Assembly: GCA_013399855.1 (NCBI GenBank)
Contig: VXAY01006830.1
Span: 148,804-212,803, forward strand
Reading direction: 5' to 3'
DNA length: 64,000 nt
Origin: Oxyruncus cristatus
Taxonomy: Eukaryota; Chordata; Aves; Passeriformes; Cotingidae
The stretch's first letter is position 1, and each line of letters opens with the position of its first letter. Shown piece after piece: positions 35,901-45,704 of the stretch. Position numbers and translations under genes: made by a program. Below the pieces are notes generated by a model that was given only the letters and a program-made list of their open reading frames with translations, ran no database searches and was not told the DNA's origin.

Positions 35901-38900
35901 ATATCTAAATATTTGATTCCACACTTCAACTTGACTTGTTATGAGCTGCCATCAACCTTCAATACCTATCAAACTTTTAACTTTCATTGTATTTCTTATA
36001 GGTGTGAGCTATTGAAACCGTGCGGCATGAATCAGGGTTACAGCTATATTAATAGAATGGACAATTCTATGGCTATAGATGAAGATACAGCAAACTTTGG
36101 AAATTAAAGGTTTAGTTGCTATGATAGATCTGATTATATAGGACCTAAGTGATTCTCTCACTGGAGACAGGGGGAATCTCAGCTGTACAAAGTCCATTGT
36201 AGTTTGTCCCAAATTTCACTACCAAAGCTAACTAAAATGTCAGTTCCTTGTAGCTGATACAGTCACGGCCTAGTATCCTATTTCGGTCAAAGTCATCCAT
36301 GGCAGGTTAGTAATTTGCCATGGCTTTAATTAGAGATGTGGTTATTAATACAATGCACTTCAAAGTCACCTTTCATCTAATGATCCCAAAGTGGGGACAA
36401 GTTGCTTAGCACATAGAATAGAGAATTTAGACACTTGGATTTTAATTAGTCTTGGTTAAATATTTTACTAATCTTTCTAATAGCAACTCTGCAGTGCCAG
36501 ACAGTGTCCAGCCATGGAAGGAGGCACAGCCAATTACAGGTTACACAAAAAAGAATGCTTGTCCTCTAGTTCTTTATTTAGAAATGATTGTGGGGTTTTT
36601 TGGTGTTCACTTCACCTGCTTTTCTGCTGTTTGATGAGTTTTTTTGAGTTATATTATTCAAATAAATATTTTTGGTGAAAAAAACTTGCCTAAATTTAAG
36701 CAAGTCTACTTCTAAACTTGATACAGATGCAGTACTCAATTTTTGAAACTAAGCAACTAGCCCTTCACACCTGAGTCAGACACCTCAGAAGAGAAATTTG
36801 TCCAACAAAAGAAACTGTAAAAAAAAAATAGTTTTTTTTATATAATTTGAAAATGTAAGGATAAGTGGCACTACAGAAACACTTACATGACTGTATTCAT
36901 AAATCATATATTTCTGTGGAGAAATATTGTCATTATCTCTATATGGAGGGCAAGTGAGAAACGAATGTGGAATAGTTCAATCAATATCCACCTATTGATA
37001 CTTTAACAGCTTCTGTATTAATCACTCATTTCCCAAAGTTTCCTTTGGCAAATAGGGAATGAATGTATTGCATAAATGTGGGGCAAAATAAATGGAAGCT
37101 TGTATATTTACATAGCTTTTATCTTTAAAAAAGAGGCAGTTCTTTTAACATGACCGAAATTATATCAAATCATTCACTGTCTACCATAATGCATGAAACA
37201 AACAGGCCTAACGTTACCAAAGACCAAGCCCTAAAACTTTTGAGTACACATTCCCCCCCATAGGGACTAGCCTCAATGCTCCTACATGCTCCGTCTGAGA
37301 AAAAACAGCTGTGAAAGTACAGGCTTACTGAGTGGATTAATACAAGGATTAGCATTACAACATAATTAGAACAGTTCTGTGGTTGGGAAGAATATTGGGA
37401 AATACTAAACCATCCTATTTGATGACAGAATCAATGTGATTCCTTAATGTAAATGGCATGACTGATGCAAAATCCAGCTATGAAGAATGCATAATTGAAT
37501 ATTTCAAAAATAGTGGGAAGGAGAATGACCTGAAATGCAGAAGTTAATGATGACAAAGAAGCTTTGGGGTGTTAAAAGAAGGACAGACAAGGAAATTACA
37601 TATAACCTACAATAGTTTTTCAATGCGTCCCTTCTAGCAAAAAAATTCAACACTACTGAATCAGTATCCCATGAGACAAGAAATGAGATGCTTGCTTGGC
37701 AAATGAGCCTTCAATCCAAGAATCAGGTTAAATTTGAAACATAGTTGACATATAGCCGTACTCCAGAGCCCACAGACCAAGTGCTGAATTTGATGTTGCT
37801 ACTGTAGATTGCTCTTAGCAGAACACTCCAAAGCTAGGTTTGAATCAGAGAAATGGGAAAGGAAAACTTAGACACCTGAGCATTTTTAAAATATAGTGTG
37901 AGATACAGGCAGGGGTTATTTAAAAAAAACCCACATAAATTATAACATTTGTAGCAGATAAGAATAATGCTGTGAGGCTTTCTGTGTTGCTTTGAATAGG
38001 ATCTGTTTTTAAGAGATGCATGCTTAATTTGAGAGAGAAAAGAATCTGATCTTAAAATGATAAATACTTTTGTCCTTGAGCTTCTAATTATTTTTTAACT
38101 ACTGAATAATATATTAGCAATTCTACTAACAATTCCTTTCATACTAAATAGAGAGAGGTTTCAATATCTTCTTTCTACTGAGTATATTTAAGTTTCCTGC
38201 ACTTTAGCAGAGAAGAGATATTTGTTCTGTTGCAATACTTGAAATGTATTGAAGTTGTGTTCAATCTTTTCTGTGAAAAAAAATATACTTCTTCCCTCTA
38301 AACCCTCCCCATTCCTGTCCCAATTAGCTGTTTAGTTTTGTTTGTTTGTTTTTACTTTAGATTTGTTTTATTTTATTTTTAATTTTAGTTTAAACTTGCG
38401 TTCATGAAAACAAGAGCCTACACCAATAGCTCTAAGAAGAATTAACTGATGCCTAGACTGCAGTAACATTAGAGGTACTGCTGGGAGACAGATTTTCATA
38501 TGTGTAAAGTTTACACTCATACAATTACTAAGAAGATACAATTTTCCACAAAAACAATGAAGATTAATTTGGTGGGTTTTTTTCCATTTACTGCTAAAAT
38601 AAACAGCAACTTTCAAAGCAAAGTTAATTATTGAAATGCTGTTGCTCAGTTTGGAGGCATTCTTATTATGAAGTAATAATCAATATCCTCCATGCATACA
38701 TGCCAGCCGGTTAAATTATAATTTTATTTTCTGTTTATTCTGAAGTCTTTCAGCATAGATTCATTTAAACCAATTCCCTTAGGGTTATGTTGACTTGGTG
38801 CTAAAAGTGGCCTGATTTAGAAACTGATTATTTTAAGGACAATTTGTTTGTTAAAAAATTTAACTTCTCTTTTAATTCAAATCTTGACATGGAATCTTTA

Positions 38901-40084
38901 ATTTCTTTCTTTGTCTCTCTTTTTTTTTCTTGTTGTTTTTCTCATATGGGTATAGTTTGGAGGACATGAATAATTAATGTTTCGATAACTCATACACAGA
39001 AGAGTTTTGACAACACTGTCATAAACTTCACTGTCTCTCTGAACAATTTAAACAGCCAGGATTTGGTACTTATACTCCTAGTGAAGAGCAAGAAGTGGTT
39101 AGGAGTCATCTGCAGATCTATTTAGTGACCACCAAGGGGCAGGAATGCATTTCAGCCCGTACTGCCCGTTAGGTATGAAAATAAAACTGAGTCCAACTAC
39201 CTTGAAGTGTTGGGTTTTTCTTTTTCTTCCCCCACCCTCTTTATCTTTTCTTTTTTATTTTTCTTTCTTTCCCATTTTAGTGAGAGCACATATCTAGATC
39301 AGATAAGACTAATTGCAATGGGATAAGGTCCCACCCAAGACAAAAAGACAACATCCATGTATTTCTTGACTTTTCTTTTCTAGCAATGCCAGAAGTATCA
39401 GCTTGTAGCCTGGCAAGTCATGAGCGGGACCTGTTCTGCAGGGGTGGACCCTGGTCTCACCTTTCCAAAGCAGATGATTTATTTCATTTGCAACCTACTC
39501 ATTTCCAACAGAGCTACTTCCCTTTGCCCGGTGAGGCAGGTGCATGACCTGTGTCATGGCAAGAGAGAACAAAAGGAACCGGGGCACTGGAGTTTGCTCA
39601 AGAAAACTCTTCTTTGCCGAGAAGACGGAAAAGTGGGGCCAAACATTAACCTACCAAGCCTGCCTTCTTCCGTGCCTGCTGCAGCTCCTGGATGAAGTTT
39701 TGTAGCTCCTTCCCATCCATGAACCCATTGCCTACAACACAAAGAGTTACGGTTGCCGTCACCGCTCCCTCCAAACTCTCGGCTCTCCAGCGCCGGCACA
39801 GGGACGTCTCCGACACGTCTCTCGCTCCCGGCGGAGCGGCGCCCGCGCCCCTCGCCCGGACCCCTTCACGGCTGCGGGGCTGCGCCCCGAGGCTGCGGCG
39901 GCGGCCNNNNNNNNNNNNNNNNNNNNNNNNNNNNNNNNNNNNNNNNNNNNNNNNNNNNNNNNNNNNNNNNNNNNNNNNNNNNNNNNNNNNNNNNGGAGTC
40001 ACCGTCGGAGTCGTAGTGGTGCCAGATCTCGAAGAACTGGGCTGCCGAGATCTCCACGCCCTGCAGGTGGGTCTCCGCCGTCAT
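23824..40084 (-). CDS. CALB1: CALB1, calbindin-D28k (all 11 coding exons)
   Basis: Cytosolic six-EF-hand calcium-binding protein that buffers and shuttles Ca2+ in neurons, kidney and, in birds, the intestine and egg-shell gland, where it is the classic vitamin-D-induced protein. Exons in transcript order: 40084-40003, 39731-39655, 35133-35059, 30451-30368, 30279-30223, 27278-27201, 24876-24821, 24725-24686, 24598-24545, 24419-24348, 23937-23824. All junctions are GT/AG and phases agree. The total is 789 bases, that is 262 aa plus TAG, the chicken length. EF1, EF3, EF4 and EF5 have full loops ([48 protein letters not shown]). EF2 and EF6 are degenerate, as in all calbindins. No break or frameshift. 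The gap at 39907-39994 lies wholly in intron 1. Confidence 0.98.
23938..24347 (-). other. CALB1: CALB1 intron 10
   Basis: 410 bases, AT-rich, with an A-run near 24020. Nothing else recognised. Confidence 0.85.
24348..24419 (-). CDS. CALB1: CALB1 exon 10
   Basis: 24 codons, [20 protein letters not shown] then KNKK. It supplies most of the EF5 loop, which is split by the intron after YDQ. Acceptor 'tttttcag', donor 'gtaatc'. Confidence 0.97.
24545..24598 (-). CDS. CALB1: CALB1 exon 9
   Basis: 18 codons, [18 protein letters not shown]. This is the E helix of EF5 and the first loop position (Asp). Introns on both sides are short (87 and 125 bases). Confidence 0.97.
24686..24725 (-). CDS. CALB1: CALB1 exon 8 (40-base small exon)
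   Basis: Completes Arg and reads [13 protein letters not shown], the linker between EF4 and EF5. Only 40 bases, between a 95-base intron (24726-24820) and an 87-base intron (24599-24685). Phase 2 in, phase 0 out. Confidence 0.96.
24821..24876 (-). CDS. CALB1: CALB1 exon 7
   Basis: Reads [18 protein letters not shown] plus two bases of Arg. It holds the complete canonical EF4 loop (Asp1, Asn3, Asn/Asp, Gly6, Glu12). Confidence 0.97.
24877..27200 (-). other. CALB1: CALB1 intron 6
   Basis: 2.3 kb of AT-rich intron with a T-run near 26220. No repeat family, RNA gene or further exon was recognised. Confidence 0.8.
27201..27278 (-). CDS. CALB1: CALB1 exon 6
   Basis: 26 codons, [18 protein letters not shown] then LTEYTEIM. 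This is the F helix of EF3, the linker and the E helix of EF4. Acceptor 'tttaacag', donor 'gtaaga'. Confidence 0.97.
28250..28500 (-). mobile_element. Ancient CR1-type LINE relic, reverse orientation
   Basis: 'gaaaggctatctccatgtct' followed at the right spacing by 'caaacctttctgaaac', 'gatgatgagtttgcctcccc', 'ttctactgccattactattg' and 'ttagaaagttttcctgattt' matches, with many substitutions, the reverse complement of old amniote CR1 3' sequences (normally '...TCCAATGATGGAGATTC...'). The divergence suggests an insertion that predates birds. Confidence 0.6.
29220..29580 (+). mobile_element. CR1 LINE 3' fragment
   Basis: Sense-orientation CR1 3' end with 'ctcctatgaggaaaggctga', 'cttcagcctggagga', 'aagggagggctcaaag', 'gacaggaccagaggcaatgg', 'caggttgcccagagaggctg', 'gacctccagaggtccctaac' and the terminal 'ctgtgattctgtga'. 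Moderately diverged with small deletions. It lies antisense within CALB1 intron 5. Confidence 0.92.
30223..30279 (-). CDS. CALB1: CALB1 exon 5
   Basis: 19 codons, [19 protein letters not shown], containing the whole canonical EF3 loop. Acceptor 'cattgcag', donor 'gtaaac'; separated from exon 4 by an 88-base intron (30280-30367). Confidence 0.97.
30368..30451 (-). CDS. CALB1: CALB1 exon 4
   Basis: 28 codons, [18 protein letters not shown] then [10 protein letters not shown]. This is the linker between EF2 and EF3 with the conserved LPTEENFLL segment. Human has an extra Leu for Phe in FLLLF; this copy has the avian FLLFF. Confidence 0.97.
30452..35058 (-). other. CALB1: CALB1 intron 3
   Basis: 4.6 kb, AT-rich, with T-runs near 31530, 33250 and 33340. 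A 116-codon frame at 31454-31804 (+) has no recognisable domain. No repeat family was confidently identified. Confidence 0.75.
35059..35133 (-). CDS. CALB1: CALB1 exon 3
   Basis: 25 codons, [20 protein letters not shown] then IGIVE. The EF2 region, with a non-canonical loop ([12 protein letters not shown]). Acceptor 'atttgtag', donor 'gtaaga'. Confidence 0.97.
35134..39654 (-). other. CALB1: CALB1 intron 2
   Basis: 4.5 kb. AT-rich with low-complexity T/GT tracts (about 38335-38395, 38905-38945, 39215-39275). The GC content rises in the last 250 bases towards exon 2. No gene or named repeat recognised. Confidence 0.75.
39655..39731 (-). CDS. CALB1: CALB1 exon 2
   Basis: Completes Gly and reads [18 protein letters not shown] then ARKKAGL, the second half of the EF1 loop and its F helix. 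The loop has Phe where chicken has Tyr (NG[Y/F]MDG). Acceptor 'gtgttgtag', donor 'gtaggt', phase 0 out. Confidence 0.97.
39907..39994. other. CALB1: Assembly gap (88 N) in CALB1 intron 1
   Basis: Run of N in extremely GC-rich DNA. It begins 8 bases past the exon 1 donor GT (40002-40001) and ends 175 bases before the exon 2 acceptor, so no coding base is lost. Any protein read through it, such as the long open frame 39866-40582, is an artefact. Confidence 1.
40003..40084 (-). CDS. CALB1: CALB1 exon 1 with start codon
   Basis: ATG at 40084-40082 followed by [18 protein letters not shown] then EIWHHYDSD and the first base of Gly. This is the conserved N-terminus of avian calbindin and the start of EF1. 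Donor 'gtgact' at 40002. The start is fixed by homology and by the promoter 140 bases upstream. Confidence 0.96.
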
Positions 40085-40195
40085 GGTGGGCGCGGGGCGG
40101 CGGCGCGGGGGGGGGGCGCTGTCCGCGGTCCTGACTTGACTCTGACCGCGGCCGGCGCGGCGGCAGCTCCGACGGCTCCGACAGATCCGACGGCT
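40085..40195 (-). other. CALB1: CALB1 5' UTR (inferred)
   Basis: About 110 bases between the start codon and the position expected for the transcription start, 25-35 bases downstream of the TATA-like element. It includes a C10 tract and part of a 9-base tandem repeat. The exact start is not visible from sequence. Confidence 0.55.
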
Positions 40196-40201
40196 CCTCC
40201 C
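40166..40201. repeat. CALB1: Four 9-bp tandem repeats at the CALB1 core promoter
   Basis: Units gctccgacg, gctccgaca, gatccgacg, gctcctccc at 40166-40174, 40175-40183, 40184-40192 and 40193-40201. They sit between the TATA-like element and the start codon, overlapping the expected transcription start. Confidence 0.8.
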
Positions 40202-40221
40202 GCCGCCGCCCCGCCGAGGGC

Positions 40222-40230
40222 TATTTATTA
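40222..40230 (-). promoter_or_regulatory. CALB1: CALB1 TATA-like element
   Basis: Minus-strand TAATAAATA, an AT island inside otherwise GC-only DNA, 138 bases upstream of the start codon. The position and isolation make it the probable TATA box. Transcription would begin near 40190-40200. Confidence 0.7.
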
Positions 40231-40499
40231 GGCCGCCCCGGTCGAGCCACTCCCCCCGGCGCTGCCCTCCCTTCCTCTCCGAGAGCCCCGGCGCGCCCTG
40301 CCCGCCCTGCGCGGGGGGGCCCGGGTCTCCCGACGGCGGCACGGCGGCTGGGGCCGGCCCGGAGCTGAGCCCTCGGGAAGCGACACCCTCGACTTGGCAG
40401 GGAGGGAGGGAGGCAGGGAGGGGTGTGCGTGTGCCGAGCGGGGAGCCCCGGGCAGAGGGAGTTGCTGCGGATCCCTTGCCGTAGAGAGCGTGACCATGA

Positions 40500-43400
40500 G
40501 ACGTGAGGACAGCCTCCCAGTTTAGCGATGGGGTTTCCATCTGGAAGAGGGCCCTTGAATGTCGCAGTGTGGCTCGTAGCACCTCGGGATGTTGCAGTAC
40601 AAAGAAAAAACCAATTGGGATACCATATGGGGTTCAAGGAGCCCGATTTTCATTGCTCCATCCCCAACCCTGCAGACAGCTTTGCCCAGACTTGATCTTT
40701 GAAGAGCTGAAACCCTTTAACCTGACACTTCCTCTGAGATATAATGGGATATTGAGATATCCATATTGAGACAGTATACATACAGTGCATAGGTGTGAGG
40801 AACACTACCAGTCTGCTCTGAGTGAGTAAGAGCTTTTTTTTTGGTAGATCAGCTTTGCAGACTTGCCCTTCTGTAGGAGTGGGTTGGTGGGAAGGGACAG
40901 AGCAACTTACAAAAGTCTTCCTTCTGCAATGGGGTAACCTGTTGTTGTACTAATACTGATGATTAAGTCCCTTTTGGGATGACTCATTTTAGCTATTACG
41001 ATCACTGGGTGCTCTGAAGCCCTGAACCTGACTTTCTCCTTCCAGCACTATCCATCAGATGCTACACTGAGTTACAATGTGTGATGGTCAAAATGACCAG
41101 CTTCCAGGATGCTGCCAAATACAGTAGGTAGTCTAGTTAGGATGAGGGATGAGAACAGCTGGGAAACGCAGGAATCTCCATGTGTTAAGTGAGCAACACG
41201 AGCAACAGTAGGACAATAGTATGCTAAGACTCACATACAGCATAAACATAAAAAAAAAATAAGATAATGCAGGAGACAGCAAAACTCCAAGGGGGGTGGA
41301 TAACCCAGCAGGATGAGAGGTGGATGCTTAGTAAAGGCTGACATGTCCTGAAAGGGATTTCAGTAGATTGGGTGGCTGAAATCTTGTATGCATTATGGAA
41401 CAAGATGTGGGCATAGCAATTAAGTAATCATGAGACCTTATACTTGATTCCCTCCATCTTTCCATTCTCCTGTTTCTCCACCTGTTATGTGCAGCTCTCT
41501 CCCCTTCTGTAGTTGCTGTTTGGCTGTGAGTTCTTCAAGGGATACACTGGGTTGGCCTGTGTTTTGTTAGCTGCTGAACAAAGTAGCAGCTAAGAGGAAT
41601 GATACAAGAATATGAGCATTAACCTCTTCAGTTCAAAATATTTGCATTAGTGAAAAGTGTTCAGATTACTTTTGCAGTCACAAATACCATTATACTTGCA
41701 AAAGGAATGAAGAAATTTTAAATGTTTCCTTACAATCAGGCTCTGTGTTTCACCATGTAAAAAAAAGAAATAAAAAATTGTTACTGGGCCCGTTTCCCAT
41801 CTAGGACCTGTTTTTCAGGCATGGCTTTCTCAGAGAAGGAGAATTCAGTAGGAGCCACAACCTGAAACTTCTGTAATCTGCCTACATCTTGACTTGAAAA
41901 TAGAATTCTGAAGGTAACACATTTCCATGAAGTAGCAACGATGATCAGAAAAGAGAGAATTCATGAGGCTTTTTTTTACAGCCACAGATCTGGCCTTGAG
42001 AATTGTAAGTGTAGTGAATTGAGCTTGGCATTATCCATTGTGCTCAGAAAAGACAATGGGGTGCCAGTGACGCAAGGACACTGGAAGGAGACAAAGGTAG
42101 AACTAGCATTTCCATCATTTTTAGATAGAAGAGGTCTGTGCCAGTGAGGCAAGTTCTTATACGCCAAACATATTGAATTACCCCATCCAGTGCAGAATTT
42201 CAGCTTCCAGCAAGCCTGCAGGAAAGGAAACCGTGTACTGAACCTGTTTCAATAGACCTCTGACTTGCATCTTATGTTGATTTGCAACTTGCTGCACACC
42301 ATTTTCCAATGGCACATCAAATCTTGTGCTTGTTCCTTTTCTCTGACCCAGAAGATTGTAGCTGAATGGGGGCAAAAAATTTAGCATTGTTTGGGGCCAG
42401 CTCAGCCTTGATCATCTGACTGTTCAGACTTTTAAATGAACAGGAGCTGCAATGTTTACATTTTCAGAAGTCCACAGAATAAAATATTTTACATAGGTCA
42501 TACGTAGCCAGAAGGATTTCAAAGAAGTCTCACCAGAACTTGCAAATATGGTTCTTCTCCCCATAATTGTATAACTGAGAGCAGGTGCTTGGACACATTG
42601 ACCTCTCATTATGCTAACATCTACAAAATCAGTATTGGCTACAGAGCATTTATGTATTTTTGTGTGTTCTTTATGAAACAGTATATCAAGGTGAATGTAT
42701 TCATAAGTTCTCACTGCTGCACTTGACATGATCCCTCTGCACAGGCATAAAAGTAGCAGACATTTCCGTGCAAAAATAATCACTTATATAACTAACTGCA
42801 CGCCATATTTTCATGATTAATGAATTACCAAGCCAGCATTCATATTTAATCCCACTGGACTCTGCTTCTTATGCAAAACTAAATCAGAAACTGGTCATTT
42901 CAATTCCAAGAGGCTATTAATTTCCATGGAAAGAGGAAACACCGGAAAAGATTTAAAAATGTAGATATATACACGATGTGATCCATAACCCAATGAAGTC
43001 CATGCAAATTTTTCCAGTGATTCTGGAGGGCTTTATGCAAGGACAAAATTCTTCATATTTTCAGAAATTATGTGTATTGTAATAAGCATATATACGGAAG
43101 CCTAAGCCTTGCCATTCAATTTAGGTAAAGCTACATGAGCCAGATCCATATATCTGGCAGAAATCAGAAATACTACACTGAAGCCAGCTAGGAATTTGAC
43201 CCAGAACTGAAGTGAAAATTACAATCTTTGAAAACATTTGTTGTTCATAGATGTTCTTTAAAAGGTTTTCATTAATATTTTATTTTGTGCGTGGCTTTTC
43301 TGAGACTTCTTCACTCCGACTACCAGACATCTGTCTTCACTCTCAGAAAGGCACCTAGCAGTGCCCAGTAAGCCCCAGGGCTTCTCAAGATATGCTGAAA

Positions 43401-44540
43401 TCAAGTATGTCAATTACAATAGAAATCCAACCTAAAATATCCCACAAATAAAACCAAGAAATAACAGGGCAAGTAATTCTCAGTCAGGAAACACCTATGT
43501 ACACACGTCTTCACTTCAGCATCATGTGAAGCATCACAAACTTGACTTTGTGGAACAGAATTCAAAAGAGACACAAATGTAAGAACTTTCAAATGAACAC
43601 ATCTTATATGAATGACATAAAAGCTCCACAGAAGTTGTTTACTCAGCTGTTCTCAGTCCACCATCAGAAGATATGTCAAAGGCAGAGACCATTGTATCAC
43701 CTCTCTTCTGAAAGACCAAATTCTTGTGTAATCCTGAGTTGTGGCTGGATTTACCTAATCAATATCTTGTTTCCCATGTGAAACTTAGTGACTATTAGCA
43801 GCACAGTTAGTCTTGAAAGATGTGGAAGGCAATTCTGGTCCTTTACTGTAGTTTCTCACTACAGTTCTGCCTTTCTACAAAGCACCATAAGAGTAAGAAA
43901 CATTTTGAAACAATTGATTTCCTAGATTATAATTATAACCTTTTCATGATTGTCAGATACAGAGAGGGTCTCTTACTGTTCCATGCTCTTACATTAAAAT
44001 ACGTATCTGAAAAACATCATAACTGGAAGTCTTCCATAAGAAAAAAAAGAATACAGATTATGTTAATTCTGAACAAGGGCAAACACCTGTACCTATACAG
44101 AATGTAGTACAGTACATTCTGCTATTGCAAGTCCTAATGCACAGACCGGATGATAGGTATGGGCTGGTGCTTTACAAAGTGATCCTAGGAACCTAAAACC
44201 TGGGGAAGACTTTTTTTTTCTGGGTGAATCTTTGATCCAGATACTCAAATAAGATCCCCAAGCTTACTCCTGACATAAACCAGGCAGAGAAGCTGTAACA
44301 GTATTGGCACCTGGTTTGGGCTGTGGCAGAACTTGCAGAAGTAGTGTTGTGCTCTAGAAGATATGTGCAACTGCCATAACGCATGGATGCCCGTGTCCTT
44401 TCAGAATATTTGGCTAATATTACAGAACAATTTATTGCTTACTTTTTCTTTATCTACATTTCAATTAGTATTTTTATTCTTTAAAAAATGAAAAGGAAAA
44501 TGCAGCGTTGAAATTCACACTCTGTTTTATGCTGCCATTG
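40500..44540. other. Upstream flank of CALB1, no gene seen
   Basis: 4 kb of AT-rich unique DNA. Open frames of 60-120 codons (for example 42424-42783 minus) show no recognisable domain or splice-consistent context. In human this side of CALB1 is a long gene-poor interval, so enhancers are plausible, but none can be demonstrated from one sequence. Confidence 0.7.
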
Positions 44541-45704
44541 TGTCATGGGTTTACTCTGGACCGATTTTTTCAAACTTTTTATACCATTGCTATAAGATGA
44601 GAGAAGTTTTAAACAGACAAAAGAGACTTGTTATGTGGGAATAATATTAAATTTATTACTAGCAGGATAAAAGCTAAAGAATAATATATACAACAATTCT
44701 AACCAGGTTTTCTTATTAAGAAAATTTTATGTATTTACAAAATTATCCCTCCCCCCTATATCAGTCCAGGAGGAGAAAAGCCTGTTCTCTACTTTAAGAG
44801 TTACAGTTCCTCTAAATCGAATTTTCACTTGAAAGTTTTCTTGTATTATCTCTAGGGTGACAGCTCTGATTGGCCGTACCTGGAAATCTCTCTCTCTCTT
44901 TCTCTCTGCTGCACATCGACCTCAGGACTGTCCCTGCTCCTCCTTGCCGGGCCAGGACCGGAGGCTGGGGGGTACTCGGGCCCTGTGAGTTCCTCCATGG
45001 ACTGCAAGGGGACAACTTGCTGCACCAGGGTCTTCACCACTGTTACAGGGGATAATGGCATCGAGTCCATCCCCTGTTTCTTGTGGGGTCCCTTCTCACG
45101 GGAGACAGCCTTGGATGAGTTTCTCTAACGTGAGTCTACCCTTGGACAACAGTTCTTCCATACTCTGCTGTCCTTTAGGGTCACAAATGAATTACCCCAG
45201 CATAAATCCCTCACTGGAATCACATGTCCTACCGGGACACTTGCTCCAGCGTAGGTTTTTCTCTCCAAGGGCCACAGGTCCCCAGCAAGACCCTGTTTCA
45301 TCTTAGGCCTTCCATGGAGTTACAGCTTCCTCCATGCACTTCTCTTCTCCCGCACAGGCTCCTTCATGAGCTGCAGGAGGGTCTCCTCACTCCAAATAAT
45401 CTTCCACAGGTGGCAGGGGGTTTAGTTTTTAAGTCTTTTCTCTGCTGGAGGGGGAGAGGGGGCCCCCCCCGCCTTTCCTTCCCCCTCCTGCTACACTGAC
45501 CTTGGAGGCTCCATTGCTCTCTCTTGTTCTCCTCCGCTCTCCTCCGGGCTGGAATTTCTTCTGCGCAATTCATCTTCTCTTCTGTTTTCTTAAATATATC
45601 ATTTGCAGAGACATTACTAAAACTTGTGATTGGCTTTGCTCTGGAAATATACCTGGAATTAACTATTTTTCAACCCTGGGGTGGGGGCTGGTAAACCCAC
45701 GACA
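44541..45704 (-). mobile_element. Complete solo LTR (ERVL-like), opposite orientation to the first
   Basis: On the minus strand it begins TGTCGTGGGTTTACCAGCC and ends GTAAACCCATGACA. TATA-like TATATTTAA lies at about 45592-45600 and AATAAA at 44657-44652. Block order matches the LTR at 19149-20583: 'ttaattccaggt', 'agccaatc', the TATA, 'gcgcagaagaaattc', the 'ggagagcggaggagaac' type block, GC-rich middle, then 'aataaat'. The flanking pentamers are cattg (44536-44540) and tgttg (45705-45709), agreeing at 3 of 5 with two transitions, so the target duplication is decayed or uncertain. It has no viral coding region. Confidence 0.85.
44652..44657 (-). terminator. LTR poly(A) signal
   Basis: Minus-strand AATAAA, at the same relative place as in the other LTR (about 115 bases before the 3' terminus). 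Confidence 0.6.

Larger units (their letters stand above)
39770..40500. promoter_or_regulatory. CALB1: CpG island over CALB1 promoter, exon 1 and intron 1
   Basis: Dense CpG and very high G+C over about 700 bases, in sharp contrast to AT-rich flanks. It spans the first intron, exon 1, the 5' UTR and the upstream promoter. A G-rich run, five G-triplet/quadruplet blocks at 40398-40423, could form a G-quadruplex about 175-200 bases upstream of the TATA-like element. An ungapped G10/C10 tract (40107-40116) lies in the 5' UTR. Confidence 0.85.

Noticed and set aside
39866..40582. 238-codon minus frame covering the CALB1 start
   Set aside because: Upstream part is GC-rich 5' UTR/promoter and the downstream end crosses the intron and the gap; only 40084-40003 is real coding sequence.
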